This document shows, piece after piece, positions 9,409-18,148 of a stretch of DNA of 25,261 bases; positions within the stretch are counted from its first letter, which is position 1; the number at the start of each line of letters is the position of its first letter. Origin of the DNA: Chara braunii (taxonomy: Eukaryota; Streptophyta; Charophyceae; Charales; Characeae); NCBI GenBank assembly GCA_003427395.1, contig BFEA01000980.1:190452-215712 (forward strand), given 5' to 3'. The position numbers and the translations under genes were made by a program. A model generated the notes under the pieces. That model saw only the letters and a list, made by a program, of their open reading frames with translations. It was not told the DNA's origin and made no database searches.

Positions 9409-10243
9409 AGTCCTCCACTTTGACGACACATTCGGGTTGGAGCCTCATTGGGGCGTCACTCAGCTTGAGCAATGCCAGTTTGGGGAGAGCTGCGATAGAG
9501 GAGCATTAGAGAAGTACAGGAGTATGCTGGAGTGGAGAGATTGGGGGAGGCCACGTCCACAAGGGAGAAAAAGACTTACCTGGGCGCCATAGCTGGGACT
9601 TCATACCAGGCATGGACCGGCCTTCAACAGCGACCTGCATCGCGAGTCATCAACTTCGCTAGACAGTATTCGTGGCATCATCATCAGGAGCGTGTGAGAG
9701 AGGATAATTTTTCTTCTGCTGCTGCTTCCTCTCCTGATTCTTCTCCACTCCTCCATAGCCACTATTCTTCTTCTTCTCCTCCTCCTGAGGCTCCCTCTTT
9801 TCTTTTTCTTCTCCAGAGAGAGAGAGAGAGATTTCAGGCAGTGACTATTTTGGGCCTATGAGCGCCCAGGATCTGATTCGACATATTTGGGACAAACATT
9901 GGCTGGACATTTGACAGGAAGACTTTTTTGGAAGGCTACGAATTCTACTCTTGTCCTCTCTCCCCTCTCTACCTTCGTCTCTCTCCTCCTCCTTCATCAT
10001 CCATGGTTTCTTCCCCATGTGTGTGTGCAACGAGGGACCTTTCTTCCGTGTATGATGTCCCTCCTTGTTGTGTGACGTGTGCGATGATGATTGTGTGAGC
10101 CGAGTCTGGATCTGATGTGTCAGGCCATATCTTTGAGTTTTCGCTGTGCAACATTGCATTATCTCGTTTTGTTTTGAGTCATGTTGATCACACTGGCGCT
10201 CCTTGAACATCCGCACCGCTCATCTTCAGACGAGTATGCATCA
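9409..10243. other. Unassigned region with weak ORFs and a short AG repeat
   Basis: A plus-strand frame at 9532-9861 (109 codons) turns into Ser/Pro low complexity and crosses an (AG)8 run at 9815-9831. I do not regard it as a supported gene. Pyrimidine-rich stretches at 9720-9810 and 9950-10010 account for the opposite-strand ORFs. No domain, tRNA or repeat family was recognised. Confidence 0.35.
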
Positions 10244-10273
10244 GGGGGGGAGGAGGGGGGAGTGGTGGTGGGT
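10244..10273 (+). other. G-rich tract, possible G-quadruplex or polypurine tract
   Basis: A run of seven G, then AGGA, six G and further GG/GGG groups lies on the plus strand, enough for a four-run quadruplex. A purine tract like this also precedes the 3' LTR in plus-strand retroelements, but no matching LTR or pol is seen on that strand. Confidence 0.45.
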
Positions 10274-10380
10274 GCTGATTTGTTTTTCTTTTTTCCAGTT
10301 TAATCACGCAGAGGTGGTGGACCGCATGTCTGCACCCCAGCAGACTCTGTAAGTTCAACCAGAGACATTGGAAGCACCCC

Positions 10381-10459
10381 TGTTTAACGTTTAATGTCCC
10401 TTAAACGGGTTAGAATGGTGTTAAACGACATTAAATGGTTGTTTAGCTCGATCCCCCTC
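10381..10459. repeat. TTTAA-rich block with a 9-bp inverted repeat
   Basis: TTTAATGTC at 10390-10398 pairs with GACATTAAA at 10427-10435. TTTAAC/TTAAAC motifs recur several times in this stretch. The block differs in composition from its surroundings; its origin is unknown. Confidence 0.5.
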
Positions 10460-10607
10460 CGTTTAACCAGACACCCAGGCTGTACATTATTCTCGTCTTC
10501 ATGACATCGTCAGCTAAGACCCATAGACGTTCAATAACCATTGTGCATGCTCACCCGTGAACCTAGTATCTCAGTTACTAACTATAGTCAAAGGATGTTC
10601 GTAGTCC

Positions 10608-11345
10608 TCAACCCACTGATTGTTTCATTCCAAAACATGTATAGGACCTAAGGAGGTTAGCATACGTCTTCCTCCAACCGAAGTGGCCCTTTAATTCAAG
10701 GCATTCCCCCAAGATGATATTATGAACCTCCTCACTATTTGGAATGCACAGACAGTGTTCGACGTTGGTCTTTCCAGAGAGCAGTGCATCGGTCATGCGA
10801 TAGTTTGGGACTCCGTGAGTTGTTGTTTGTGCCCTTCTTATAATCTCACTATAGACTTTATCGTTGCCATATGCCTCCTTAATCTTTTCATGTAGTTCGT
10901 CTCCCGCATCTAGGTGAGTTACTATAGCTCCAAGAAAAGATGTTTGTCTACTTAGAGAATCTGGAACAACGTTGCACTTATCTTCTAGAGGTTTCAGCTC
11001 AAAGTCAAACTCATCAATCTCAGTGGCCCAATGAGCTAGCTTAGTGGACATTTGGGCCTGAGGTAGTGTCTCAGGACGTGAGTACACTCTGAAGTACTGC
11101 CCTAATAGGTAGTGCTGCCAATGTGCCAATCCTTCCTTCAGCATGAATAGTTCCCTCCCATAGGTGGACGCATAAACCTTCTCACTAGGCAACCTATGGG
11201 ACATGAACGTGACGGGCCTGTATCTTTGTCAATCATTCTGCTGGAGTAGAGTGCCAATACCATGCTCACTCACATCTGTTGTGACCATGAATATTAGGAA
11301 CGGATAAACTATCTTCAAGAGTGGATATTCTGTCAAAAACTTCTT
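10608..11345 (-). pseudogene. Gypsy RNase H and start of integrase (remnant)
   Basis: RNase H begins near 11330 with MVTTDVSEHGIGTLL and is cut by a TGA near 11230. It continues in the open frame 11204-10608: YGRELFML, HWQHYLLG and VVPDSLSRQ. The usual TDH motif reads SRPETL. The integrase zinc-binding start follows (IILGECLELKGHFGWRKT), with the first His of the HHCC finger replaced by Leu. The frame ends before the Cys pair, so the catalytic core is absent. Confidence 0.85.
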
Positions 11346-11425
11346 CGTTTTTTTGAACACATGCGTAACGGTTCAGCAATAGACATGAAGGTTTTGACGA
11401 ACTTCTTTCAGTAGTTGGCTAGTCC

Positions 11426-12230
11426 TTAGAACAAATGTAGTTTTGTCACTGTCTGTGGGATTGGCCAATCCCTAATGGTTGCAGCCTTCTCATCCTTCAG
11501 TTTAACTCCATCTTCATCAACTATATGTATAAGATACAAAATATGATGCTTGGCCCATTCACACTTTTTCGGGTTCAATTTGCACCGAGCCTCCCGGAGC
11601 TTCTTCAAAATCAAATGGAGGTGCGTTTAATTCTCATGTAAGGTCTTACTAAAAATCAGAATATCATCTAACGACAACAAATTTATCTAATCATTTTTCA
11701 AAGAGATCATTCATGCATCTCTACGATGTGAGAAGGACATTCATCAGGGGAAATGACACGACCACGAACTCATATTGGCCATAACGAGTCCCAAGCGTCA
11801 TGTTGTGCTCATCTTCGAGTTGTACCTCTATCTGATAGTATCCCGATTTAGAATCAATTTCTGAAAAATATTTACATATTTGCACCCTGTCCTACAAATC
11901 ATCTATCCTAGGCAACAATTCTACATTCTTGGTAGTAATAGCGTCAGACCCCTATAGTCACATCCCCAGTTCCCCGTCTTTCTTAGGCACGGATACGACT
12001 GATGCTCCATACAATGAAGAATTTGGCTTTGTCCAGCCCTTCTCGATCAGTTCGTCTAGCTGCTTGCACAACTCTTCAAACTCTCAGGGAGACATCTTGT
12101 CAATCGGACCCTTCGGAGTCTTACTGCCGGGTTTGATCTTTATCCGTTGATTTATCTCCCTCTCTACCACACTGGTTGGGGCCTTTCCCACATCAGCAAA
12201 GTCTCCTTACAGCAATTGGCCTTGCGACTT
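11426..12230 (-). pseudogene. Gypsy reverse transcriptase remnant
   Basis: Read across several frames, the order is VVEREI near 12170, PGSKTPKGP, KMSP, FEELCKQLDELIEKGW, YGASVVSVPKKDG, IDSKSGYYQI, YGQYEFVV and LDDILIFSKT near 11665-11640. The last open piece (11614-11426) is the RT thumb with LNPKKCEWA and RDWPIPQT. The catalytic YxDD box has lost its Tyr codon to a small deletion. Motif order and spacing match gypsy RT. Confidence 0.85.
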
Positions 12231-12560
12231 TGCCTGCTCTTTCTCCTTGTGACCTTCTTGAACTGGCTCACATATGCTACAAAAACCTGGTCAACAATAT
12301 CCTCCTCGACCAGTGCCTTGGGAATGCAGGGACACTCATACAACATAACTCTAAGGCGGAGTGGGCTCTAGACTCATGGAACAGTCTAAGCCCTTTCCTT
12401 TCCACCTTGGAGACTGGGCATCCAGCACTTGTGCTTGCCCATTTTTACATCGCCCTTCACAACTTTTCCCCAATCCGTTCTTAACAATAAGTCCGATCAA
12501 CTGCATTTCCCCTCTAGTCCACAACTTCAGTTCCGCTCCAGGCGGCATTCCGATTCTATC

Positions 12561-13380
12561 CAGCTGTTAGACATGTCTCCACCTTGCCATCATCATTTCT
12601 ATCATTCCGGCTCAGCACGCCTCGTCAGATCAACAGTCACTGTACCTGATCGAGGCCGGTGTGATTCTCATCAGGTCACCAAGTCACCAAGGTGAGTGAT
12701 CTGACCGCTTTTTTTTGCTGTGAAATTACCATGGTGGGAATAAGTCAAACTGCTGTGTGCATTTGAGGCCTCAAAAATGGTGGCACAGTCTGACGTTTTC
12801 TGATTATCACACATTGTCAAATGCTATGATCCAGGGATATGCTCAAACGCAAACAGCTTCAAAGATGGATCTTGCACATGCATGTGACGTACCTCAACAA
12901 ATCAACAAGTTGAACCAGATGGCAACTCAACTGCAACCTCAGAGATTCTCGAGCAACGGAATTGTCTCACAAGTTTCCCCAACCGAGGTAATCAAGGATC
13001 TGATAGATCATAGTCATCCTCTTGGCACTCCATTGCGTCAACCTTTGCACAGACAAAGGTAGGATTACACAATTCCTCCCTCTAGCATTCTAAACTATAC
13101 CGCAAAGAGGCCTGTACTTACGGATGCTAACTACTCGATGAACTGCTCGATAGGCAAGCTCCTCTTCACTAAGCAGCTATGACTGCTCTTGTCATCGAGC
13201 ACACTGCCAAAATGGGCATGGAGTGGTTCATCTTGCCTCAGAATCTGCACGGTAGGAAAGCCACTGAATTGTCAGGTGCGCCAAGTTTATTGATCTAGCT
13301 GCTGCGTGATCAGCCTCTGGTAGCCTTGCTGTTCGGGGCGGTACCGGGCCTGGACTGGTCTTCTGTGCCACCTGCCAAAA
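12561..13380. other. Unassigned region with weak plus-strand ORF
   Basis: A plus-strand frame at 12757-13062 (101 codons, Gln-rich) ends close to AAAG/GTAGGA, a possible splice donor. Short open stretches near 13085-13175 and 13170-13260 also read plausibly, but no domain is recognisable. It could be a decayed exon set or chance. No RNA gene or repeat was seen. Confidence 0.3.
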
Positions 13381-13655
13381 TGCAAGGAAAATGAACAGAA
13401 GCGAGATGACAATAATCAGATTGCACAATCACATTGAAACCCAGATCGTATCACAGTGTTCAGAAAGTAGCATTGCACCAATATGACACCAATGGAGAGC
13501 TTGCTCTCGCCACCACCAACGTATGTATCCAGTCCCTATCTCCCTACTTGGCGCTCGGCGCCCAGCCTACTCCCTACACAACTACTACTAGCCTACTAAT
13601 TGACAACGCAACTGTTGATGTCAGCACCCTCCGAAGTACTTGAAGATGTCTCCCC
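13381..13655 (-). repeat. LTR-like repeat copy A (truncated)
   Basis: The copy starts abruptly at TGCAAGGAAAATG, exactly as copies B (21346) and C (22877) do, and matches B with about six substitutions over some 270 bp. It lacks a 31-nt block present in B and C and about 38 bp at its right end. If it is the 3' LTR of the gypsy element, the missing right end is its 5' border next to the polypurine tract. Confidence 0.75.
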
Positions 13656-14322
13656 TGACTCTCTGCCACGTCTTCCCTTGTAGAACACCCGAAGACCACC
13701 CCTGTGCCTCACTGTACATCCAAGCCCGCCAGCTATGGAGGCTGGGCTATGGTGCTGCCCTCAGCAGCGCCCTGCTCCCTGCACGACCGCACGTGCTAGC
13801 ACCTCGCCTCTCAGCGCTAGCAGCAGCCCACGAGCTTCAGCTCCAGCAGCCCTGCCGCCAGCATGCGAGTGCCCCGAATGTCTGGCCAGGCAGTGAGCTC
13901 TTTTCTATATGGAAAGCGCCTGCCTCGATTTGGCAGCCTGGCTGGACTGGCCTGGGCCCAGAAGCTTCCGGTAGGCCCCAGGATGTTGCGCCTCTGGTGC
14001 AGCCACTGGGCCTCATTCAGTTGGGCCTCCCAACGGTCTGTGTATGAGGCTGCGAATCTCGCCCAGGGCCTGCACATTTGGAAAAGCCTAGAAGGCCGTG
14101 GAATTTACATTGCTGCTCGGCCTGTGTTTTCCTCAACCAACTGGCGCGACGAAACTGCCTGGACCACAAATACAAATTTTGACAGCTTAGGGCCTCTCGT
14201 GATTTGTTCGGCCCGTCTTCACTTAGGGCGGGCACATTTGCAGCAGGGGCCCCTTCGACCTGCCGAGGACCCAGATCCTCGCATTCCCTCCTCCTTTTCT
14301 TCGATAGTCCTCTGAGAAGTCC
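13656..14322. other. GC-rich unassigned region between gypsy pol end and LTR copy A
   Basis: Many GGCCC/GGGCC motifs are present. Open frames on both strands (13640-14047, 13863-14315, 13817-14077) are explained by the high GC content and have no recognisable product. On the minus strand, a purine tract (AAAAGGAGGAGGGAA, about 14300-14286) lies shortly after the pol stop and could be the polypurine tract of the element. No sequence to its left repeats to the right of the gag gene. Confidence 0.4.
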
Positions 14323-14685
14323 TTATGTAACAGGCTGCTTCCCTTTCAGCTTTCTTTCATAACTTGAGATAATTTGGGGAGCAGTCTTCATTAATTCCTC
14401 TCTTGTGAACCACCGGTCTTCTTGAGGATCGATGTGATGTCTGAACCGCACTCGGTATTGCATCTGTGGCTTTGGCGGTCGTCCCCTTCCTGGAGGTTTG
14501 GGCACAGGCATCAGCTTGTGCTCGATGATATCGTCAATATCCACGTGTCCGTCCATGGTTGGGGGGCAGCATTGATCTTCTGGAGGGAAACTGATTTGTG
14601 GCAGCGAAAGGTGCCAACTTGGATGCATGGAAAACAAGGTACGTACGTAAGTGTGCAGGAATGCGTATGACGTATGAAGGCCCAT
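14323..14685 (-). pseudogene. Gypsy pol C-terminal tail (chromodomain-like position)
   Basis: A 120-codon frame to TAA at 14323. It holds DDIIEHKLMPVPK, a Gly/Pro/Lys-rich stretch, YRVRFRHH, EDRWFTREEL and a basic end. Position after integrase and the EDRWFTREEL pattern match the C-terminal chromodomain-like module of chromoviruses, which targets integration. The aromatic cage cannot be confirmed by eye. The Met at 14685 is internal; upstream frames link it to the integrase GPY/F part. Confidence 0.6.
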
Positions 14686-15752
14686 CCGGTTGATCCCCTA
14701 CAATGTCTAAGATCTCCTAGGGCCCAAGTATTGTGGCATCAGTTTATGTGATATCCCAAACTCCTGACCAAGTTCAGATGACTTTACCCAGACTCTATCA
14801 CCTACTTGAAAGTTAGAGGCCGTTTATGTTTGTTCTCAGATGCTATCATAGCATCCTGAGACTTTCTGATATGTTCGACAGCCTGCTGCAGCATCTGTTC
14901 ATATCTGACAACAAACTCTATGTTGCCAGGTGCTGCAGTGGGTTGCCTTTATGGTAGCAGAAAGTCAAGTGCGGTTCTAGGCTTCCAACCAAGGTGCAGC
15001 TGGTTGGGAGTCATACCAGTAGTATTGTGCACAGCATTGTTGTACAGGCTGGCGACGAGAGGTAACTTCTCGTCCCAGTCATCATGGCTTGGCTTAATAT
15101 AATGCCGAAGCAGATGCTGTACTACCCGGTTCATCTGTTCTGCCTGGCCATTTGACTCAGGGTTATTCCCCGATGTCATTTGCAGCTTGGTTCCCATCTA
15201 TTCAACTGTTGTTTACCACAGTTCACTAGTAAACCTTACATCCCTGTCACTTACGATTGACGTAGGTAGGCCAAAATCCCTAACCCAGTTATCCATAAAC
15301 AGTTTGATGACATAGTCAGTTTTAGCAGTTTTTGGCATAGCGATAAGTCTTGCATACTTAGTAAAGCGGTCCACTATCACGAAGATATGCCTTTTTCCAA
15401 ACTTACTGGTCACGAGAGTATCCATGAAGTCCATGGACACACTCTGGCCAGGACCTTCAGGAATCGGCAAGGGCTTGATAAGCCCGAGCAGAGCCTGAGT
15501 CCTAGGTTTGTCCCTTTGGCAAACCTGGCAAGTTTCAACGTACTTTTTCGCATCTTGCATCATAGTGGGCCACCAAAATTTCTGCACTAGGTTAGCTGAA
15601 GTCTTTTTATAACCAAAATGTCCAGTTGCATCGTGACACTCACCTATAAATAAACTACGTAAAGACTCACTATTGGGAACACATAGTCTTTTATTCCCTG
15701 CCTTCTCAAGAAACAACAAGCCATCCACCATTGTAAATTCATCCAAAGTCAC
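14686..15752 (-). pseudogene. Gypsy integrase (broken)
   Basis: The integrase joins element cDNA to the host chromosome. The frame at 15752-15213 has the HHCC finger (His40, His45, Cys75, Cys78) and the catalytic Asp108 and Asp169 (SMDFMD, VSDRDVRF). TAA at 15213-15215 and TAG at 15198-15200 follow. The same frame then continues at 15197-14949 with NPESNGQAEQMN, which supplies the catalytic Glu, and LGWKPR. After TAA at 14949-14951 the GPY/F region is still readable across frameshifts (VGDRVWVKS, LMPQYLGP, about 14815-14740). Catalytic residues are kept, but the chain is interrupted at least three times. Confidence 0.9.
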
Positions 15753-15786
15753 TTTGTCCTTTGCTTGGAATTTACCAATGATCTTG

Positions 15787-16212
15787 CTAATAGGATTTCA
15801 CCAACAATCGAGTCGGATCATTAGATATGCCAAATTTTGTTACTAGCGCGCCCAGGTAATCTGCCCGTCGAGATAGTGCATCCGCCACCTTGTTGTACTC
15901 TCCCTTGATTGGATCAAGTTGATAGTCATACATGTCTATCACTTGAATCCATCGCTTAAGTGCGTCAGAGAGTACCGGTTCTGTTTTGATCCAGCACAAC
16001 GTCTCATGGTTAGATCTCACATAGAAAAATCTGCCAAGGAGATAGTGTCTCCAGTGGACCAGCGCACGGTAAAGGGCGTAGAGCTCACGCTCGTAGGTAG
16101 ACCTGGCTAGCTTCTGAGACCTCATCTTTTTGCTCACGTACTTGACAGGTCTCAACTTGGGCCCCTCCTTTTGCGCAAGGACCGCGCCTATGCCATATTG
16201 GTTGGCATCTGT
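15787..16212 (-). pseudogene. Gypsy RNase H
   Basis: This domain degrades the RNA strand of the RNA-DNA hybrid. Its proper N-terminus begins at about 16212 with TTDANQYGIGAVL (catalytic Asp), followed by ARSTYERELYALY (Glu), YVRSNHETL and VADALSRR (Asp). The usual Asp of the TDH motif reads Asn (codon AAC). Sequence upstream of 16212 in the same frame comes from the inserted patches and is not RNase H. The stop at 15787 and the frame change to integrase near 15780 end the segment. Confidence 0.88.
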
Positions 16213-16376
16213 GGTCTCAACTTGGGCCCCTCGTAGGTAGACCTGGCTAGCTTCTGCCAAATCTAACTCGACTGGATACCCCTTGGGAGTGGACTGAAGA
16301 GTGTGAGGCGGCCTTCAGGAAACTGAAGTATGCCCTGACACACTATGAGGTTCTTAAACTTCCGGATGATATCAGG
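16213..16376 (-). other. 164-bp templated insertion in gypsy pol
   Basis: Between the RT connection and RNase H lies an insertion in three parts: an inverted copy of neighbouring pol sequence (16260-16367) with a 9-nt spacer, a copy (16230-16256) of 16090-16116, and a copy (16213-16232) of 16148-16167. The two patches overlap by 3 nt (CTC). The frame is that of coordinates congruent to 2 (mod 3) before it and 0 (mod 3) after it, as an insertion of 164 bp predicts. This fits template switching during reverse transcription or repair; an assembly fold-back error is the alternative. Confidence 0.8.
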
Positions 16377-16484
16377 ATCCGGAAGTTTAAGAACCTCATA
16401 GTGTGTCAGGGCATACTTCAGTTTCCTGAAGGCCGCCACACACTCTTCAGTCCACTCCCAAGGGGTATCCACTCGAGTTAGATT
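16260..16484. repeat. 108-bp near-perfect inverted repeat with 9-nt loop
   Basis: 16260-16367 is the reverse complement of 16377-16484 at 106 of 108 positions, with GATATCAGG between the arms. The two mismatches are in CTCGACTGG/CTCGAGTGG and GTGTGAGG/GTGTGTGG. The right arm is the original: on the minus strand it encodes the RT connection (WEWTEECVAAF, THYEVLKLPD). The left arm is the inverted copy. Confidence 0.95.
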
Positions 16485-17553
16485 CGTTAATGGGGAAGCT
16501 ATAGTACTATACTTCTTTACAAACGGACGATAGTAGCCCGTCATCCCCAAAAACGACCTCAATAACAGTCTGAGGTCTGGGCCAGTCGTGTATGTTAACC
16601 ACCTTAGCATCATCCGGCCTCAATCCATCCGCTGAGATTTCATGACCCAAGTACAAGATCTTGGTGCGACCGAACTCACATTTCTCCAAGTTAACCTTGT
16701 ACTGGTGTTGTCTTAGGAGACCTAGCACTATTTTCAAGTGCTCAACATGCTCCTCTACAGTCCTACTAAAGATAAGAATATCGTCGAGGTACACGACGAT
16801 AAACTTGTCTAAGTAATCATGAAATATTATGTCCATCGTGTACTGGGATGTACCAGGTGCATTGCATAGGCCAAAGGGCATCACCACAAACTCGTACAGA
16901 CCGTACCTGGTCTGAAATGCGGTTCTGTGCTGGTTCTCAGGTCTAATGGCAATTTGATGGTATCCAGACTTTAGATCTATCTTGGTGAAGTACCGGCATC
17001 CCTGCACTCTATCCAAGAGGTCGTCGATGGGGGGTAGGGGTTCCGCTTTCTTAACGGTGATGGCATTGAGGCCCCTATAGTCAATGCACATCCTCAGGGT
17101 ACCTCCCTTCTTTGGAACAAATAAGACTGGCGCACCGTAAGAGGAGGTACTAGGCCGAATCCATCCCTTTTCTGTGAGCTTCTTAAGCTGGCGGCGGAGC
17201 TCATCCAACTCCGTAGGAGACATCCTATAGATTCGTCCTCTAGGTACCTTACTACCTGGGACAACCTCTATTGCATGGACCACCTCCCTTTCTACCAGGC
17301 CTGTGGGCTCCTCAAAAAGGTCGGAATATTGTGCGACGACTGATTCTATCTCTGGGCGTGTTTTAACGACCTCCCCTTTCTTAAAGACAAAGACTAGATA
17401 CATACCCTCCTCGCGATTCTGCTTGTGGTAGTTATAGAAAGAGGAAGCACACATGCAGCCGTAGTTCTCCACTAGAATGCTAGCCTTATACTTCTGCAGT
17501 CTAACGGTCCTACCATTTGCAACTTGTGTAACAACACCTCCTATCCCAATCAA
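16377..17553 (-). pseudogene. Gypsy reverse transcriptase and connection
   Basis: Open from 17553 to 16507 (348 codons). It shows the linker VEREVVHAI, PGSKVPRG, YGAPVLFVPKK, RMCIDYRGLN, FTKIDLKSGYHQI (catalytic Asp193), YEFVVMPFGLCNAP, VVYLDDILIF (Asp257, Asp258), YLGHEIS and HDWPRPQT. Near 16560 a frameshift moves the reading to the 16613-16263 frame with FLGMTGYYRPFV and WEWTEE. Catalytic residues are intact, and this is the best preserved domain of the element. The ATG at 17553 is internal; the protease frame overlaps at 17510-17553, which indicates a 1-nt frameshift near 17540. Confidence 0.93.
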
Positions 17554-18148
17554 ACTGAGGTTGCGTGACCTCGAGGTAGTACATGCCTAGTAGCATATCA
17601 AAGGGCAGTTTGTCACTGATGAGGAATGAGATTTTATGTATCACTTCCCCTCCTCCATATGAGAAGGAATAGACTATGTCCTTGACATAGTCTTTAACAA
17701 TCATCTGGTGTTTGTTGGCTAGCGTAGAAGCTACAGTTCTGCTAAGCCGCTGCACTTGGTCCCCTAAGTGCAGTCTATGCAGTCTATCCACGCAAGCACG
17801 ACTGATGAGGTTTCGTGTAGAGCCTATGTTTGTGAAGGCGCCAACTTTACAGCCACCTACATCAACCTCTACCATGAAATATTCACACTTTGGACCTCTA
17901 TTGATCATCGCCCAAGAGTCTCTGGGGTCCTTCCTTGACCACTCAGTCTCTAACTCTTCTAGGGCCTCAGACACATCTCTCGAACAGAGCGTCAAAGGGT
18001 TTGAATGTGTCTGCGGGGCGATACGTGGGTCGCTAGCCCTGGCCAACGCCTGAAGTGGGGAAGGTAACGTTACCACTTCAACGCGAGTAAGAGCGGCTAA
18101 AACTCCTACTGGTCCGAGGCGTTCCCTGCGAAGTGCTCGCAGAAGCAC
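17510..18148 (-). pseudogene. Gypsy aspartic protease with altered active site
   Basis: A 212-codon frame between gag and RT. The position and the segment VEVDVGGCKVGAFTNIGSTRNLIS, with the later ILGM-like block (FDMLLGMYYL), identify the retropepsin that would cleave the polyprotein. The catalytic DTG reads NIG (codons AAC ATA GGC), so it should be inactive. Relative to gag the frame is shifted by +1 within about 18148-18078, which could be natural recoding or a lesion. A perfect 9-bp hairpin (17672-17692) falls inside the coding sequence. Confidence 0.82.

Larger units (their letters stand above)
10560..12560 (-). mobile_element. Old truncated Ty3/gypsy pol fragment
   Basis: On the minus strand, a gypsy pol is recognisable from the protease-RT linker (about 12548) through RT (about 12190-11430), RNase H (about 11345-10900) and the start of integrase (to about 10608). 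Gag, protease, most of the integrase and both LTRs are missing. Stops and frameshifts are dense. It differs clearly from the gypsy element at 14323-19962 (RNase H portions look well under half identical), so it is a separate, older insertion. Confidence 0.85.

Noticed and set aside
9532-9861. Plus-strand ORF of 109 codons downstream of the TATA-like site
   Set aside because: The context is suggestive, but the C-terminal half is Ser/Pro and AG-repeat low complexity and no motif is recognised; kept only in a region note.
13640-14315. Overlapping plus- and minus-strand ORFs in the GC-rich block
   Set aside because: High GC content reduces stops on both strands, and no frame has a domain or a preferred start.
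9361-14340. Shared CTGAGAAGTCCT and AACAGGCTG between 9361-9385 and 14305-14340, considered as LTR homology
   Set aside because: The two motifs differ in relative order and orientation and no longer match was found.
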